From positions 1-64,000 of the forward strand of contig DATADX010000029.1 in assembly GCA_036258315.1 (NCBI GenBank): 64,000 nt of DNA. Reading direction: 5' to 3'. The notes under the pieces were generated by a model that saw nothing but the letters and a program-made list of their open reading frames with translations, was not told where the DNA came from and searched no databases. Positions 40,716-52,111 of this stretch are shown piece after piece. Origin of the DNA: DASSYK01 sp036258315 (lineage in GTDB: Bacteria > Actinomycetota > Thermoleophilia > Solirubrobacterales > 70-9). A program made the translations under genes and the position numbers. Numbering within the stretch: the stretch's first letter is position 1; each line of letters opens with the position of its first letter.

Positions 40716-42101
40716 CTAGCCGGCCTGCTGAATCCCGGCGGTCAGGTCGCGGAGCTGCTGCGCCGTCTCGGCTGCGGCGCCGAGATCCTCGTCCCCCACG
40801 GCGCCGTTCAGCTCCTCGAGCAGCGTGTTGACCTCGACCCGGTCGGGTTCGGCGATCGTGTGCTGAATCCGATCCCGCAGGTAGTCGATGGTGAAGAAAT
40901 CGCCATTGACCAGAGCGGGGTCGCCCGCCTTCGCGTCGAGCCCGAGCTGTGCGAGCCAGAGTTGGAAGCGCGCGAAATCGACCTCGGTCGCTGGACGGTG
41001 ACGGAGCTGCAGGTCGTAGGCCGACTGGGCGACGTCGATCGCCGCCTGGCTCGCCTTCGCCTGTTCGCCCGCATCGACCGCGCGGCGGAGCCTGCGGAGC
41101 GACGCGCTCATCAGCGGTTCGATGTTGTCCGGCACCTGACCGGCCTGGACCGTCTTCCAGGCGTCGCCCATCCGCGCGATTGTGCCCTTGGCCGAGCTGC
41201 CGAGCTGCCCGGCGCCGTAGATCCGCTCGGCTCCGGCCGCCAGCGCCTCGAGCTCGGCGGGGGTCGGCCCGTCGAGCCGGTCGGTTGGCACGGCCAGGGA
41301 GATCGCCTCGACGTCGCCCGCGCCACCGGTGAGGAACTCCCCGTAGCCGGGACCGAACGTCTTCGTCTCGCGGGCGCTGTCGAGCAGGTGGAGCTCCCGG
41401 ATCTCGAGCCCGCCCTCGACGGGGCCGAGCGGCCCTTGGAGCGTCTTGTCGACCGCCTTCACCGTCACCTCCTCGAACACGAACCCGGGGATGTTCTCGG
41501 GCCGGTACACCTGTCCGACCTGCGGATCCGCAGGCATGATCATCGCCGCCGGGCCATCCTTGCTTGCGATCCAGGTCCCGTGCGTGTCGACGATGACGCC
41601 GTCTCTGAAGTTGAAGACGTCCTCGCCGAAGTACCACACGGCCCCGCTGTCGTCCTGGGCGTAGAAGTCATACGCCACCTCGTGCAGGCGCCCGCTCAGG
41701 AACGCGACGTACTGCGAGACGAGCACCTCCACCCGCTGTCCCTCCCACTCGATGATCCTGGTCTCGGGGAGCAGCGTCACCTCGGTCCTGAACGGCTCGC
41801 CATCGACCTGGCCGAGAAGCAGGACCGATTCCTGCTTCGAGACGGGGAAGAGCGAATTCGTGACCTCGGTCGGATTCGAGAAGGTCGGAACCTCCAGGTC
41901 TACTCTCCTGCTCTCGGGCGCGACCCGCGGATCGTCGACGGCCGGTTGCGGGATCGTTCCCGATCGTGTCTCAGCAGTCCCGTTCCCATCGCCGCCGCAG
42001 CCGGCCTGGACGAGCCCAGCGCAGAGCGCCAGCAGCAGCGCGAGGCCGACGGTGGTCTTGCCGGTCGATCTCACCCGTGAAAAGAACGTTCGTGAACGCA
42101 T
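40716..42101 (-). CDS. putative lipoprotein of unknown function
   Basis: This 461-residue exported protein has a lipoprotein signal: a basic N-terminus, a hydrophobic stretch (LALLLALCAGLVQAGC) and a lipobox Cys followed by GGDGNG. ATG 42101 is set by a perfect GGAGGTGA 5 nt upstream. An ATG five codons earlier would overlap that site. The N-terminal half (about residues 60-270) is beta-rich with many aromatic and acidic residues (YDFYAQDDSGAVWYFGEDVF). The C-terminal half is helical (about 280-460), resembling a helical-bundle sensor domain. I do not recognise the family. The gene is preceded by four 11-bp repeats that look like a response-regulator operator. Confidence 0.8.
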   Translation of the reverse strand: MRSRTFFSRVRSTGKTTVGLALLLALCAGLVQAGCGGDGNGTAETRSGTIPQPAVDDPRVAPESRRVDLEVPTFSNPTEVTNSLFPVSKQESVLLLGQVDGEPFRTEVTLLPETRIIEWEGQRVEVLVSQYVAFLSGRLHEVAYDFYAQDDSGAVWYFGEDVFNFRDGVIVDTHGTWIASKDGPAAMIMPADPQVGQVYRPENIPGFVFEEVTVKAVDKTLQGPLGPVEGGLEIRELHLLDSARETKTFGPGYGEFLTGGAGDVEAISLAVPTDRLDGPTPAELEALAAGAERIYGAGQLGSSAKGTIARMGDAWKTVQAGQVPDNIEPLMSASLRRLRRAVDAGEQAKASQAAIDVAQSAYDLQLRHRPATEVDFARFQLWLAQLGLDAKAGDPALVNGDFFTIDYLRDRIQHTIAEPDRVEVNTLLEELNGAVGDEDLGAAAETAQQLRDLTAGIQQAG

Positions 42102-42157
42102 TTCGATCACCTCCATCGACCCCCTCGGGGGCCGCCGGGATTTGTGCGGACGCCGCG

Positions 42158-42211
42158 AACCTATGTAGGGCCGATTAGGGCCCGGTGAGGCCCCGATGAG
42201 AGGCGGATGAG
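42158..42211 (-). promoter_or_regulatory. four 11-bp direct repeats plus -10 upstream of the lipoprotein gene
   Basis: On the minus strand, CTCATC, CTCATC, CTCACC and CTAATC start exactly 11 bp apart (42206-42211, 42195-42200, 42184-42189, 42173-42178). A TANNNT -10 candidate, TAGGTT (42158-42163), follows. Helical-turn phasing over the -35 region is typical of OmpR/PhoB-family activator sites. Confidence 0.6.
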
Positions 42212-42228
42212 CATCGCCGCGCGCGCTG

Positions 42229-42648
42229 CTATGACTCGAGCATCAGGGTGACCGGCCCGTCGTTGATCAGGGCAACCCCCATGCAGGCGCCGAACACGCC
42301 CCGCTTCGCCCCGAGCCGCTCGCAGAAGCGCTCGTAGAGCGGTTCGGCGATCTCGGCGGGAGCGGCGTCGACGTAGCTCGGCCGGTTGCCCCTGCGGGTG
42401 TCGCCGTAGAGCGTGAACTGGCTCACGCACAGGACCTCGCGCTCGTCTCCGAGCGGCTCGTTCATCCGGCCCTCGGCGTCGTCGAAGATCCGCAGCGCCC
42501 GCACCTTGTTCGCGAGGCGGTCGGCCTCGTCCGGGCCATCCTCGCGGCTCACGCCGAGCAGCACCAGCAGCCCGGGGCCGATCTGGGCGACGCGGTCACC
42601 CTCGACGTCGACGGCGGCCTGGCTGACCCGCTGGACGAGGGCCCTCAT
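42229..42648 (-). CDS. dtd: D-aminoacyl-tRNA deacylase
   Basis: Dtd hydrolyses D-amino acids mischarged on tRNA. The 139-residue protein has the conserved MRALVQRVSQAAVDV start, the active-site SQFTLYGDTRRGNRP and the C-terminal NDGPVTLMLES (the chirality-checking cis-Pro motif). ATG 42648 lies 14 bp after the TPR-gene stop. Confidence 0.96.
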   Translation of the reverse strand: MRALVQRVSQAAVDVEGDRVAQIGPGLLVLLGVSREDGPDEADRLANKVRALRIFDDAEGRMNEPLGDEREVLCVSQFTLYGDTRRGNRPSYVDAAPAEIAEPLYERFCERLGAKRGVFGACMGVALINDGPVTLMLES

Positions 42649-42662
42649 CGCCTCAGCGAGGG

Positions 42663-43040
42663 CTACGCCAAGCGCTCGCGGTAGATCCGGTAGTCGCGGC
42701 GGTCGGGGCGCAGGTTCGAGGCCAGCGCAAGGTGGTGGCGGGCGCGCCTCGTCTGACCCGTCTTGCTGAGCGCGCGGCCGAGGCAGAAGTGCGCGTAGTC
42801 GTTGACCGGATGGGTCTCGACGACCGCCTCGAACTCCTGGGCCGCCCCCTCGTAGTCATGGGTGCGGAAGTAGACGCGGCCGAGGGCCTCGCGGACCGAG
42901 CTCTTCTCGGGGGCCTGGCGAGCGGCCTCCTCGAGCGGCGCCTTCGCGTGCTCGAAGTCGCCGTCCTCGAGCAGCTCGATGCCCCTCCTGTAGAGGCTGT
43001 AGAGCGACTCATCGCGGTTCGGGCCCTCGCTTTCGCTCAC
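42663..43040 (-). CDS. TPR-repeat protein
   Basis: This 125-residue, all-helical protein has about three tetratricopeptide repeats: YRRGIELLEDGDFEHAKAPL, LGRVYFRTHDYEGAAQEFEA and LGRALSKTGQTRRARHHLAL. TPRs mediate protein-protein contacts. No partner is evident. The start is GTG 43040, with TACACT 8 nt upstream and no ribosome-binding site. Confidence 0.85.
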   Translation of the reverse strand: MSESEGPNRDESLYSLYRRGIELLEDGDFEHAKAPLEEAARQAPEKSSVREALGRVYFRTHDYEGAAQEFEAVVETHPVNDYAHFCLGRALSKTGQTRRARHHLALASNLRPDRRDYRIYRERLA

Positions 43041-43048
43041 GGGACCCC

Positions 43049-43054
43049 AGTGTA
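43049..43054 (-). promoter_or_regulatory. -10 box TACACT, leaderless start of the TPR gene
   Basis: TACACT ends 8 nt before GTG 43040, with no ribosome-binding site. Confidence 0.45.
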
Positions 43055-43071
43055 CGAGGGTCGTAGAGGAG

Positions 43072-44367
43072 CTAGTCCGAGGCGCGATCGGGTGCGGAGC
43101 GACCGCGCAGGACCTCGACGCGGTCGAGGATCGCGTCGGCGACCTGCTCCTTGGCCGCGAGCGGGACCGCGTGCTCGCCCTCGCGCTCTACGATCACGAC
43201 CTCGTTCTCGCGCGACTCGAACCCGATCTCAGCGCGGGAGACGTCGTTGAGGACGATCGCGTCGGCGCCCTTTCGGGCGAGCTTCTCGCGGGCCCGATCG
43301 AGGCCTGCCAGCCCCGCACGCGAAGCGGAGGAGGTGGCCCCTGTGTCGGGGGTCTCGGCGGCGAATCCGACGATCGTCTGGCCCTCGCGCCGGCGCGCGG
43401 CGAGCGCCGCGAGGATGTCGTCGGTCGCCTCGAGATCGAGCTCGATCATGCCCGAGCTCTCCCGGGAGAGCTTCGAGTCAGCCGCGACGGCGGGCCGGAA
43501 GTCCGCGGGCGCGGCAGCCATCAGGAGCACGTCGGCGTGGTCGAACTCCGCTTCGAGCGCGGCCCTGAGCTGGTCGGCGGTCTCGACGTTCACGCGGCGC
43601 ACCTCGGGGGGCGCCGGCAGCACCACGTTGGCGGCGACGAGCGTCACCTCGGCGCCGCGCCGGGCGGCGCGTTCGGCGAGAGCCAGGCCCATCCGGCCGC
43701 TGGAGCGGTTCCCGATGAAGCGAACCGGATCGATCGGCTCGCGGGTTCCGCCGGCGGAGACCAGGACGCGGAGCCCGTCCCAGGGGCCGGTCGGGCCGGG
43801 GACGAGCGACTCGACCGCATCGAGCAGGCGGCGCGGCTCGGGCAGGCGACCGACGCCGTGCTCGCCGCGCGAGGCGAGGGCGCCCTCCTCCGGCTCGATC
43901 ACGGCGATGCCGCGCTCGCGCAGGGTCGCGAGGTTGGCCTGGGTGGCCGGATCGCGGTACATGCGGTCGTTCATCGCCGGGGCGACCAGCCGCGGCGCCG
44001 CGCAGGCGAGGAAGGAGGTGGTCACCATCGAGTCCGCGATCCCGGCCGCCAGCTTCGCGATCGTGTTGGCCGACGCGGGGGCGATCAGGTAGGCGTCCGC
44101 GTTCGCGACGACCTCGAGGTGGCCGATCGGATCGTGGGCCGGCTCGGGGTCGCCGGGGAACGCTCCGCGGGCGGGATCGCGCTCGAACTCGTCGCTCAGC
44201 ACCGGCGCCCCGACGATGCCTTCGAACGAGGCCGCGCCGACGAAGCGCGTCGCGGCGGGGGTCAGCAGCACGCGCACGGCGTTCCCTTCGCGGGTCGCAA
44301 GGCGCGCCAACTCGACCGCCTTGTAGGCCGCGATGCCTCCAGTCACTCCGAGCAGGATCCGGGCCAT
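43072..44367 (-). CDS. coaBC: bifunctional phosphopantothenoylcysteine decarboxylase/phosphopantothenate-cysteine ligase
   Basis: The 431-residue CoA-biosynthesis enzyme has an N-terminal CoaC flavoprotein domain (LLGVTGGIAAYKAVELAR, active-site His in PIGHLEVV, APAMNDRMYRDPA) and a C-terminal CoaB ligase (VLVSAGGTREPIDPVRFIGN, AAPADFRPA). The loop that carries a catalytic Cys in E. coli (ACGDxG) reads LASRGEHGVGR here. GAAGGAGGGG precedes ATG 44367. It follows mihF-gmk-rpoZ as in Mycobacterium. Confidence 0.94.
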   Translation of the reverse strand: MARILLGVTGGIAAYKAVELARLATREGNAVRVLLTPAATRFVGAASFEGIVGAPVLSDEFERDPARGAFPGDPEPAHDPIGHLEVVANADAYLIAPASANTIAKLAAGIADSMVTTSFLACAAPRLVAPAMNDRMYRDPATQANLATLRERGIAVIEPEEGALASRGEHGVGRLPEPRRLLDAVESLVPGPTGPWDGLRVLVSAGGTREPIDPVRFIGNRSSGRMGLALAERAARRGAEVTLVAANVVLPAPPEVRRVNVETADQLRAALEAEFDHADVLLMAAAPADFRPAVAADSKLSRESSGMIELDLEATDDILAALAARRREGQTIVGFAAETPDTGATSSASRAGLAGLDRAREKLARKGADAIVLNDVSRAEIGFESRENEVVIVEREGEHAVPLAAKEQVADAILDRVEVLRGRSAPDRASD

Positions 44368-44383
44368 CCGGCCCCTCCTTCGA

Positions 44384-44614
44384 CTAGGCCTTGTACTCGA
44401 ACTTGAGCTTGCCGGCGACGACTTCCTCGAGCGCGATCGTGAGGTAGTTGCCGCTGGGAACATCGACCATCGGCGGCGTGTACTCACCGTACGCGCCCTC
44501 GGAGAGCGAGTGATAGTAGGCGTTGACCTGACGGGCGCGCTTGGCGGCGATCACGACCGCCGCGTAGTGCGAATGCGTCTGATCGAGGAGCTTGTCGACT
44601 CGGGGCTTGATCAT
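44384..44614 (-). CDS. rpoZ: RNA polymerase omega subunit
   Basis: The 76-residue protein matches omega: the PRVDKLLDQTHSHYAAVVIA core, AAKRARQVNAYY and the tail LTIALEEVVAGKLKFEYK. It stabilises the beta' subunit during polymerase assembly. It is encoded between gmk and coaBC, its usual place. TAGAAT lies 9 nt before ATG 44614. Confidence 0.95.
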   Translation of the reverse strand: MIKPRVDKLLDQTHSHYAAVVIAAKRARQVNAYYHSLSEGAYGEYTPPMVDVPSGNYLTIALEEVVAGKLKFEYKA

Positions 44615-44623
44615 CGGGGGAGC

Positions 44624-44629
44624 ATTCTA
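44624..44629 (-). promoter_or_regulatory. -10 box TAGAAT before rpoZ
   Basis: TAGAAT ends 9 nt before ATG 44614, giving a leader of at most about 2-3 nt. Its TAG is the gmk stop codon. Confidence 0.4.
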
Positions 44630-45190
44630 GGGGAGCGCGCTGCGGACCAGTTGGGCGAGCTTGCCGGCGGCTTCCTGCACGTCATCGTTCACGACCACGT
44701 GCGGGAACTCCGATTGCGAGGCGAGCTCCGATTCCGCGGTCGCGAGGCGGCGCTCGATCGCCTCGGGCGAGTCGGTCCCGCGGCCGAGCAGCCGCTCGCG
44801 CAGCGCCGCCGGGTCCGGCGGCGCGATGAAGATCTGGATCGCCTCCGGCATCGCCTCGCGGACCTGCCTCGCGCCCTGGACCTCGATCTCGAGGACGACG
44901 GAGCGGCCGCGGTCGAGGCGCCGCTCGACCTCGTCGCGAAGCGTCCCGTAGCGGTGCTCGGAATAGTCCGCGTGCTCGAGAAAATCGCCCGCCGCGATCC
45001 TGCGCGCGAACTCCTCACCGCTCAGGAAGTGGTACTCGCGCCCGTCCCTCTCCCCCGGCCGCGGCTCCCGCGTCGTCGCCGACACCGACAGCTCCAGGTC
45101 TGACACCTCCTCCTGCAGCTTCTTGATCAGCGTCCCCTTGCCGACGCCGGAGGGACCGGTGATCACGAACACCTTGCCGCGGTCCGCCAT
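44627..45190 (-). CDS. gmk: guanylate kinase
   Basis: The 187-residue enzyme phosphorylates GMP to GDP. It has the P-loop VITGPSGVGKGTL, the GMP-binding TTREPRPGERDGREYHF, EHADYSEHRYGT and VVLEIEVQGARQV. ATG 45190 lies 56 bp after the mihF stop. Confidence 0.96.
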   Translation of the reverse strand: MADRGKVFVITGPSGVGKGTLIKKLQEEVSDLELSVSATTREPRPGERDGREYHFLSGEEFARRIAAGDFLEHADYSEHRYGTLRDEVERRLDRGRSVVLEIEVQGARQVREAMPEAIQIFIAPPDPAALRERLLGRGTDSPEAIERRLATAESELASQSEFPHVVVNDDVQEAAGKLAQLVRSALP

Positions 45191-45246
45191 GGGTGGGACA
45201 ACCCTATTGGCAGGGCCCGAGCGAAAAGCGCGCGCGGCGTCGAGGG

Positions 45247-45579
45247 TTACCTACGAAGCTGAGCTACAAGCTCGGCGCGTTGCCGCTCGGAGAGACCGCC
45301 GATCGTCTTGGAGGGCGAGATGCGGCACTGGTTGAGGATGCGGTTGGTCTTCACACGCCCGTACTTGGGCACGGCGAGCAGCATGTCCAGCACCTTCGCG
45401 GTCTGGACGTACTCGGGTGGGTCCAGCAGCAACGTCTGAATCCTGACCTTCCCGCCCTTCAGGTCGCGCTTCAGCCGGGCCCGCCGAGACCGGATGTTGT
45501 TCGCCCTCTTCAGGGCTTCCATCCTCTGGTCCAGTGATCTCTCCGGTGCGGCTTTGGAGGTCTGGACCGGGGCCTTCAC
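45247..45579 (-). CDS. mihF: actinobacterial integration host factor
   Basis: The 110-residue basic protein matches mIHF: RMEALKRANNIRSRRARLKR, LDPPEYVQTAKVLDMLLAVP and a C-terminal helix-hairpin-type element (RILNQCRISPSKTIGGLSER). It is a nucleoid protein restricted to Actinobacteria, essential in mycobacteria. The start is GTG 45579. TATACT lies 8 nt upstream with no ribosome-binding site, so it is probably leaderless. It heads mihF-gmk-rpoZ-coaBC, downstream of the pyr operon. Confidence 0.93.
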   Translation of the reverse strand: MKAPVQTSKAAPERSLDQRMEALKRANNIRSRRARLKRDLKGGKVRIQTLLLDPPEYVQTAKVLDMLLAVPKYGRVKTNRILNQCRISPSKTIGGLSERQRAELVAQLRR

Positions 45580-45587
45580 GGGGCGGC

Positions 45588-45593
45588 AGTATA
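45588..45593 (-). promoter_or_regulatory. -10 box TATACT, leaderless start of mihF
   Basis: TATACT ends 8 nt before GTG 45579. TTTCGG lies 17 bp upstream as a weak -35. Confidence 0.55.
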
Positions 45594-45637
45594 TCCGCGC
45601 CTCAACAACTCCGAAACAGTATCTCGTGCTTTCCGAG

Positions 45638-45661
45638 AAAAACTTCCTTTCTAAGCGGAAG
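45638..45661 (-). terminator. terminator at the end of the pyr operon
   Basis: On the minus strand, CTTCC and GGAAG flank the pyrD stop codon and are followed by TTTTT. The stem is only 5-6 bp, so strength is uncertain. Confidence 0.45.
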
Positions 45662-46520
45662 CAGCCTCCAGCCCACCCGCCAGCTCGGCGGCGATTCGCG
45701 CTGCCACCATCGGGTCACGGAAGTTCTCCGTCCCGACCGCGACCACCCGCGCCCCCGCCCAGAGGAGCTCGGCCGCGTCCCGCCCCGTCGAAACGCCGCC
45801 CATTCCCACGATCGGAACCGAGACCGCGGAGGCGACCTCACGGACCTGGTGCAGGGCGATCGCCCGCACCGCCGGGCCCGACAGCCCGCCGCTCCCGCCC
45901 CCGAGCCACGACTCGCCGGTGCCCGGATCGGTCGCGGAAGCCCGCAGGGTGTTGATCAGCGAGACGGCGTCGGCGCCGCCCCGCTCGGCGGCCTGCGCGA
46001 CCGGGGCGGGGTCGGCGTTCGGCGTCAGCTTCACGATCAGGGGCTTCGCCGTCAGCGGCCGCAACCGGCCCAGCAGCCCCTCGGTCTCCTCGGGAGACTC
46101 CCCGACGACCAGCCCCGACTTCACGTTCGGGCAGGAGACGTTGAGCTCGAGCGCCGCGACCTCGTTCCGCTCGCCGACGCGCTCGACGAGGCGCCCGAAC
46201 TCGTCCTGGCTCGTCGCCATCACCGACACGATCAGCGGCACCGGCAGCTCGGCGAGCTGGGGCAGGTCGGCCGCCAGGAACCCCTCGAGCCCCTTGTTGG
46301 GAAGCCCGATCGAGTTGATCAGCCCAGCGGGCGTCTCCCAGAGGCGAGGTGGCGGATTGCCGGCGCGCGGCTCGGGGGTGATGGTCTTCGAGACGAACGC
46401 CGAGAACGGGAACCGGTCGAGCAGCTCGTCCCCGAAGGCCCGCCGCGCCGCGACCGCGTCGAAGGTCCCGGAGCCGTTGATGACCGGATGCTCCAGTTCG
46501 ATCCCGCAAAGGTCGATCAC
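45651..46520 (-). CDS. pyrD: dihydroorotate dehydrogenase (type 1B catalytic subunit)
   Basis: PyrD oxidises dihydroorotate to orotate. The 289-residue FMN barrel has NGSGTFDAVAARR, SKTITPEPRAGNPPPRL, INSIGLPN and the catalytic Cys in ALELNVSCPNVKSG. FMN-phosphate motifs are GGSGGLSGPAVRAIAL and VGMGGVSTGRDA. A Cys base and the adjacent pyrK gene mark the NAD-linked type 1B enzyme. The start is GTG 46520, overlapping the pyrK stop. The reading frame extends upstream, but only through pyrK. Confidence 0.95.
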   Translation of the reverse strand: MIDLCGIELEHPVINGSGTFDAVAARRAFGDELLDRFPFSAFVSKTITPEPRAGNPPPRLWETPAGLINSIGLPNKGLEGFLAADLPQLAELPVPLIVSVMATSQDEFGRLVERVGERNEVAALELNVSCPNVKSGLVVGESPEETEGLLGRLRPLTAKPLIVKLTPNADPAPVAQAAERGGADAVSLINTLRASATDPGTGESWLGGGSGGLSGPAVRAIALHQVREVASAVSVPIVGMGGVSTGRDAAELLWAGARVVAVGTENFRDPMVAARIAAELAGGLEAASA

Positions 46521-47388
46521 AGCGCCTCGATCTCCTCGCCGCGCACGACCGGGCCGTCGACGCAGAGCCGCATGTAGCCGCCCCCCGCGCGCGGCACCGC
46601 GCAGCCGAAGCAGGCCCCGTAACCGCATGCCATCGGGGCCTCCATCGCGAGCTCGCAGGTGACGCCGCGCTCGGCGCACAGGCGCCGGACGGCCTCGAGC
46701 ATCGCCGGCGGGCCGCAGGCGTAGACGGGGGCACTGGCGGCGTCGTCGCCCTCGAGCAGGACGGCGAGCAAATCGGTCACGTAGCCCCGATGCCCCTGGT
46801 GGCCGTCCTCGGTCGCGATCCGAACCTCCGAGCAGCGGAACAGATCGAGGCCGCCGGACCGGCCTCGGTCGCGATACCCGAGCAGGACCCGGGTCGGAAC
46901 CCCGGCCGCGGCCAGGCGCCGCCGCCACAGCGCCAGCGGCGCGACCCCGATCCCGCCGCCGACCAGGATCCCCCCCGCGGCTCCGGAAACCAGCTCGCCG
47001 GGGGCCGAGAAGGGCCGGCCGAGCGGGCCCGTCGCCCAGAGCCCCTCCCCCGCCTCGAGCGCGCAGAGCCGCGCGGTGCCCGGCCCGACGCCGTGGACAA
47101 GGAAGTCGAGCCGCACGCCGTCGGGCCCGCGGTCGCAGTCCGCGACCGAGAAGGCGCGCGCAAGGTAGGGGCGCCCGTCCGCCCCGCCCCAGCCGGACTC
47201 GGTGGCGAGCATGTAGAACTGCCCCGCCGCCGGCTCGGGCCCGCTTTCATCGCTGACCGAGAAGATCCGGTAGCCGCCGGACTCGACGTTCCCGGTCACC
47301 CTGCAGAGCCGGCGCCCGAACGGTGCCTTGGGCCTCGACTCGGGAGCACCACCCGATACCCCCGGACGCGGAGGCGAACTCCGCTCCA

Positions 47389-47389
<1 letters not shown>
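46517..47389 (-). CDS. pyrK: dihydroorotate dehydrogenase electron-transfer subunit
   Basis: The 290-residue PyrK passes electrons from PyrD to NAD via FAD and a 2Fe-2S cluster. The ferredoxin-reductase-like FAD domain includes AGQFYML and RPYLARAFSVAD. The NAD motif is ILVGGGIGVAPLALW. The cluster ligands are in ACGYGACFGCAVP and YMRLCVDGPVV, with the usual four Cys. The N-terminus carries about 30 extra Pro/Arg-rich residues. ATG 47389 shares a base with the carB stop (TGATG). Confidence 0.94.
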
Positions 47390-50567
<3,178 letters not shown>

Positions 50568-50568
<1 letters not shown>

Positions 50569-50996
50569 CAGATCGCCACCTCCTCGCCCTTTGTGATCGC
50601 GTCCGCGACGCGCTGGGCGGCCTCGATGTCGAAAGAGCCCCACGCCCAGGCGACGCGACCGCCACGCAGGCGGGAAATCGCCAGAAGGGGGGAATCGATC
50701 GCCGCGCCGCTGTTTGCTCCCTTTCCGTGGATCCAGACCGAGCTGCGAACCACGTCAGGAGCGAGCTCAACGGCCTCCTCGAGATCAGCGCTGATCTCGT
50801 CGAACGCGGCGAGGAGATCGGTGACGTGCTCCTCGAACTGCCTGCGACCGATCACCCGCCCACCCGCCACCTCCGTGACAGGCGAGTGCCACTCGAGGTC
50901 CTCGGTGAAGAAGTCGTCGTAGCGCGAGACGAGCTCGCGGAGGTCTCGGTCGTTCCACAGGCGCCAGAACTCACGCGTCAGCTCGACGTTGGTCAT
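50568..50996 (-). CDS. NTF2-like (SnoaL-type) protein embedded between carA and carB
   Basis: The 142-residue cone-fold protein begins MTNVELTREFWRLWNDRDL, with FFTEDLEWHSPVTEVAGG, a central helix and the final strands AISRLRGGRVAWAWGSFDIE. It is coupled on both sides: its ATG overlaps the carA stop (ATGA) and its stop overlaps the carB start. No pyrimidine-pathway role is known to me for such proteins. Tight coupling suggests co-expression in fixed ratio with carbamoyl-phosphate synthase. Function unknown. Confidence 0.8.
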
Positions 50997-52111
50997 CGCG
51001 CGACCTCCGCCAACTCCAGGAAGCGATCGAACAGGTAACGCGCGTCGTGCGGGCCTGGCCCGGCCTCGGGGTGGTACTGGACGGTGCAGCCGGGGACCTC
51101 CTTGAGGGCGAGGCCCTCGACCGTGCGGTCGTAGAGATTGAGATGCGAGAGCTCGGCCTCGCCGAAGTCGGTCCGCCAGCGAACCGGCTCGTCGCCCTCG
51201 ATCGTGCCCTCCCCCCCGGGCCCGGAGACGGCGAAGCCGTGGTTCTGCGAGGTGATGTCGATCCGGCCCGTCTCCAGGTCCTTGACCGGGTGGTTGGCGC
51301 CCCGGTGGCCGAACGAGAGCTTGAAGGTCTCGAGCCCGACGGCGCGGCAGAGCAGCTGGTGGCCGAGGCAGATCCCGACGACGGGCACCTTGCCGACGAC
51401 GCCGCGCACGTTCTCGACGACGTAGTCGAGGGCGCCGGGATCGCCGGGGCCGTTCGCGAGGAAGACGAGATCGGGACTGCGGCCGAGCAGCTGCGCTGCG
51501 GAGCTATCGCACGGCAGCAGCGTCACCCGGCAGCCGCGCTCCCGAAGCTGCCGGATGATCGATAGCTTGATCCCGGTGTCGATCGCGACCACGTGAGGGC
51601 CGTCACCTTCGAGCTCGATCGGGTCGCGGGGGCCCACCTCCCTGGCGAGGTCGGCGCCCGCCATCGAGGGCTCGGCGGCGACGATCTCACGGGCCTCGGA
51701 CTCGACCAGCTCGACGGGGAAGATGCCCCCTCGCATCGCGCCACGGTCGCGGATGTGGCGGACGAGCGTCCTCGTGTCGACTCCCGTGATCGCGGGCACG
51801 CCGCAGTCGGCGAGCCAGTCGAGCCAGCCGCCCTCGGCCGTGGCCGCGTCCTCGCTGTTCTTCGCCTCGCGCATCACGACGCCCCGGGCCTGGACGCGGT
51901 CGGACTCCATCGCGTCGGCCGAGACGCCGTAGTTGCCGATCAGCGGGTAGGTGAAGGTGATTATCTGGCCCGCGTAGGAAGGATCCGTGACCGCCTCCTG
52001 ATAACCGGTCATCGCGGTGTTGAAGACGACCTCGCCGGTCACCTGCCCGGGATCGCCGCAGAGCTCGCCGTCGAGCCGCATCCCGTCCTCCAGCAGGACG
52101 TAGCCGTTCAT
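50993..52111 (-). CDS. carA: carbamoyl-phosphate synthase small subunit
   Basis: The 372-residue glutaminase subunit feeds ammonia to CarB. The N-terminal CPSase domain has GEVVFNTAMTGYQEAVTDPS. The class I amidotransferase domain has VFLANGPGDP, the nucleophile in VGICLGHQLLCRA, SQNHGFAV and the His/Glu pair in VQYHPEAGPGPHD. The ATG overlaps the stop of the cysteine hydrolase gene (ATGA). Confidence 0.97.
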   Translation of the reverse strand: MNGYVLLEDGMRLDGELCGDPGQVTGEVVFNTAMTGYQEAVTDPSYAGQIITFTYPLIGNYGVSADAMESDRVQARGVVMREAKNSEDAATAEGGWLDWLADCGVPAITGVDTRTLVRHIRDRGAMRGGIFPVELVESEAREIVAAEPSMAGADLAREVGPRDPIELEGDGPHVVAIDTGIKLSIIRQLRERGCRVTLLPCDSSAAQLLGRSPDLVFLANGPGDPGALDYVVENVRGVVGKVPVVGICLGHQLLCRAVGLETFKLSFGHRGANHPVKDLETGRIDITSQNHGFAVSGPGGEGTIEGDEPVRWRTDFGEAELSHLNLYDRTVEGLALKEVPGCTVQYHPEAGPGPHDARYLFDRFLELAEVAR

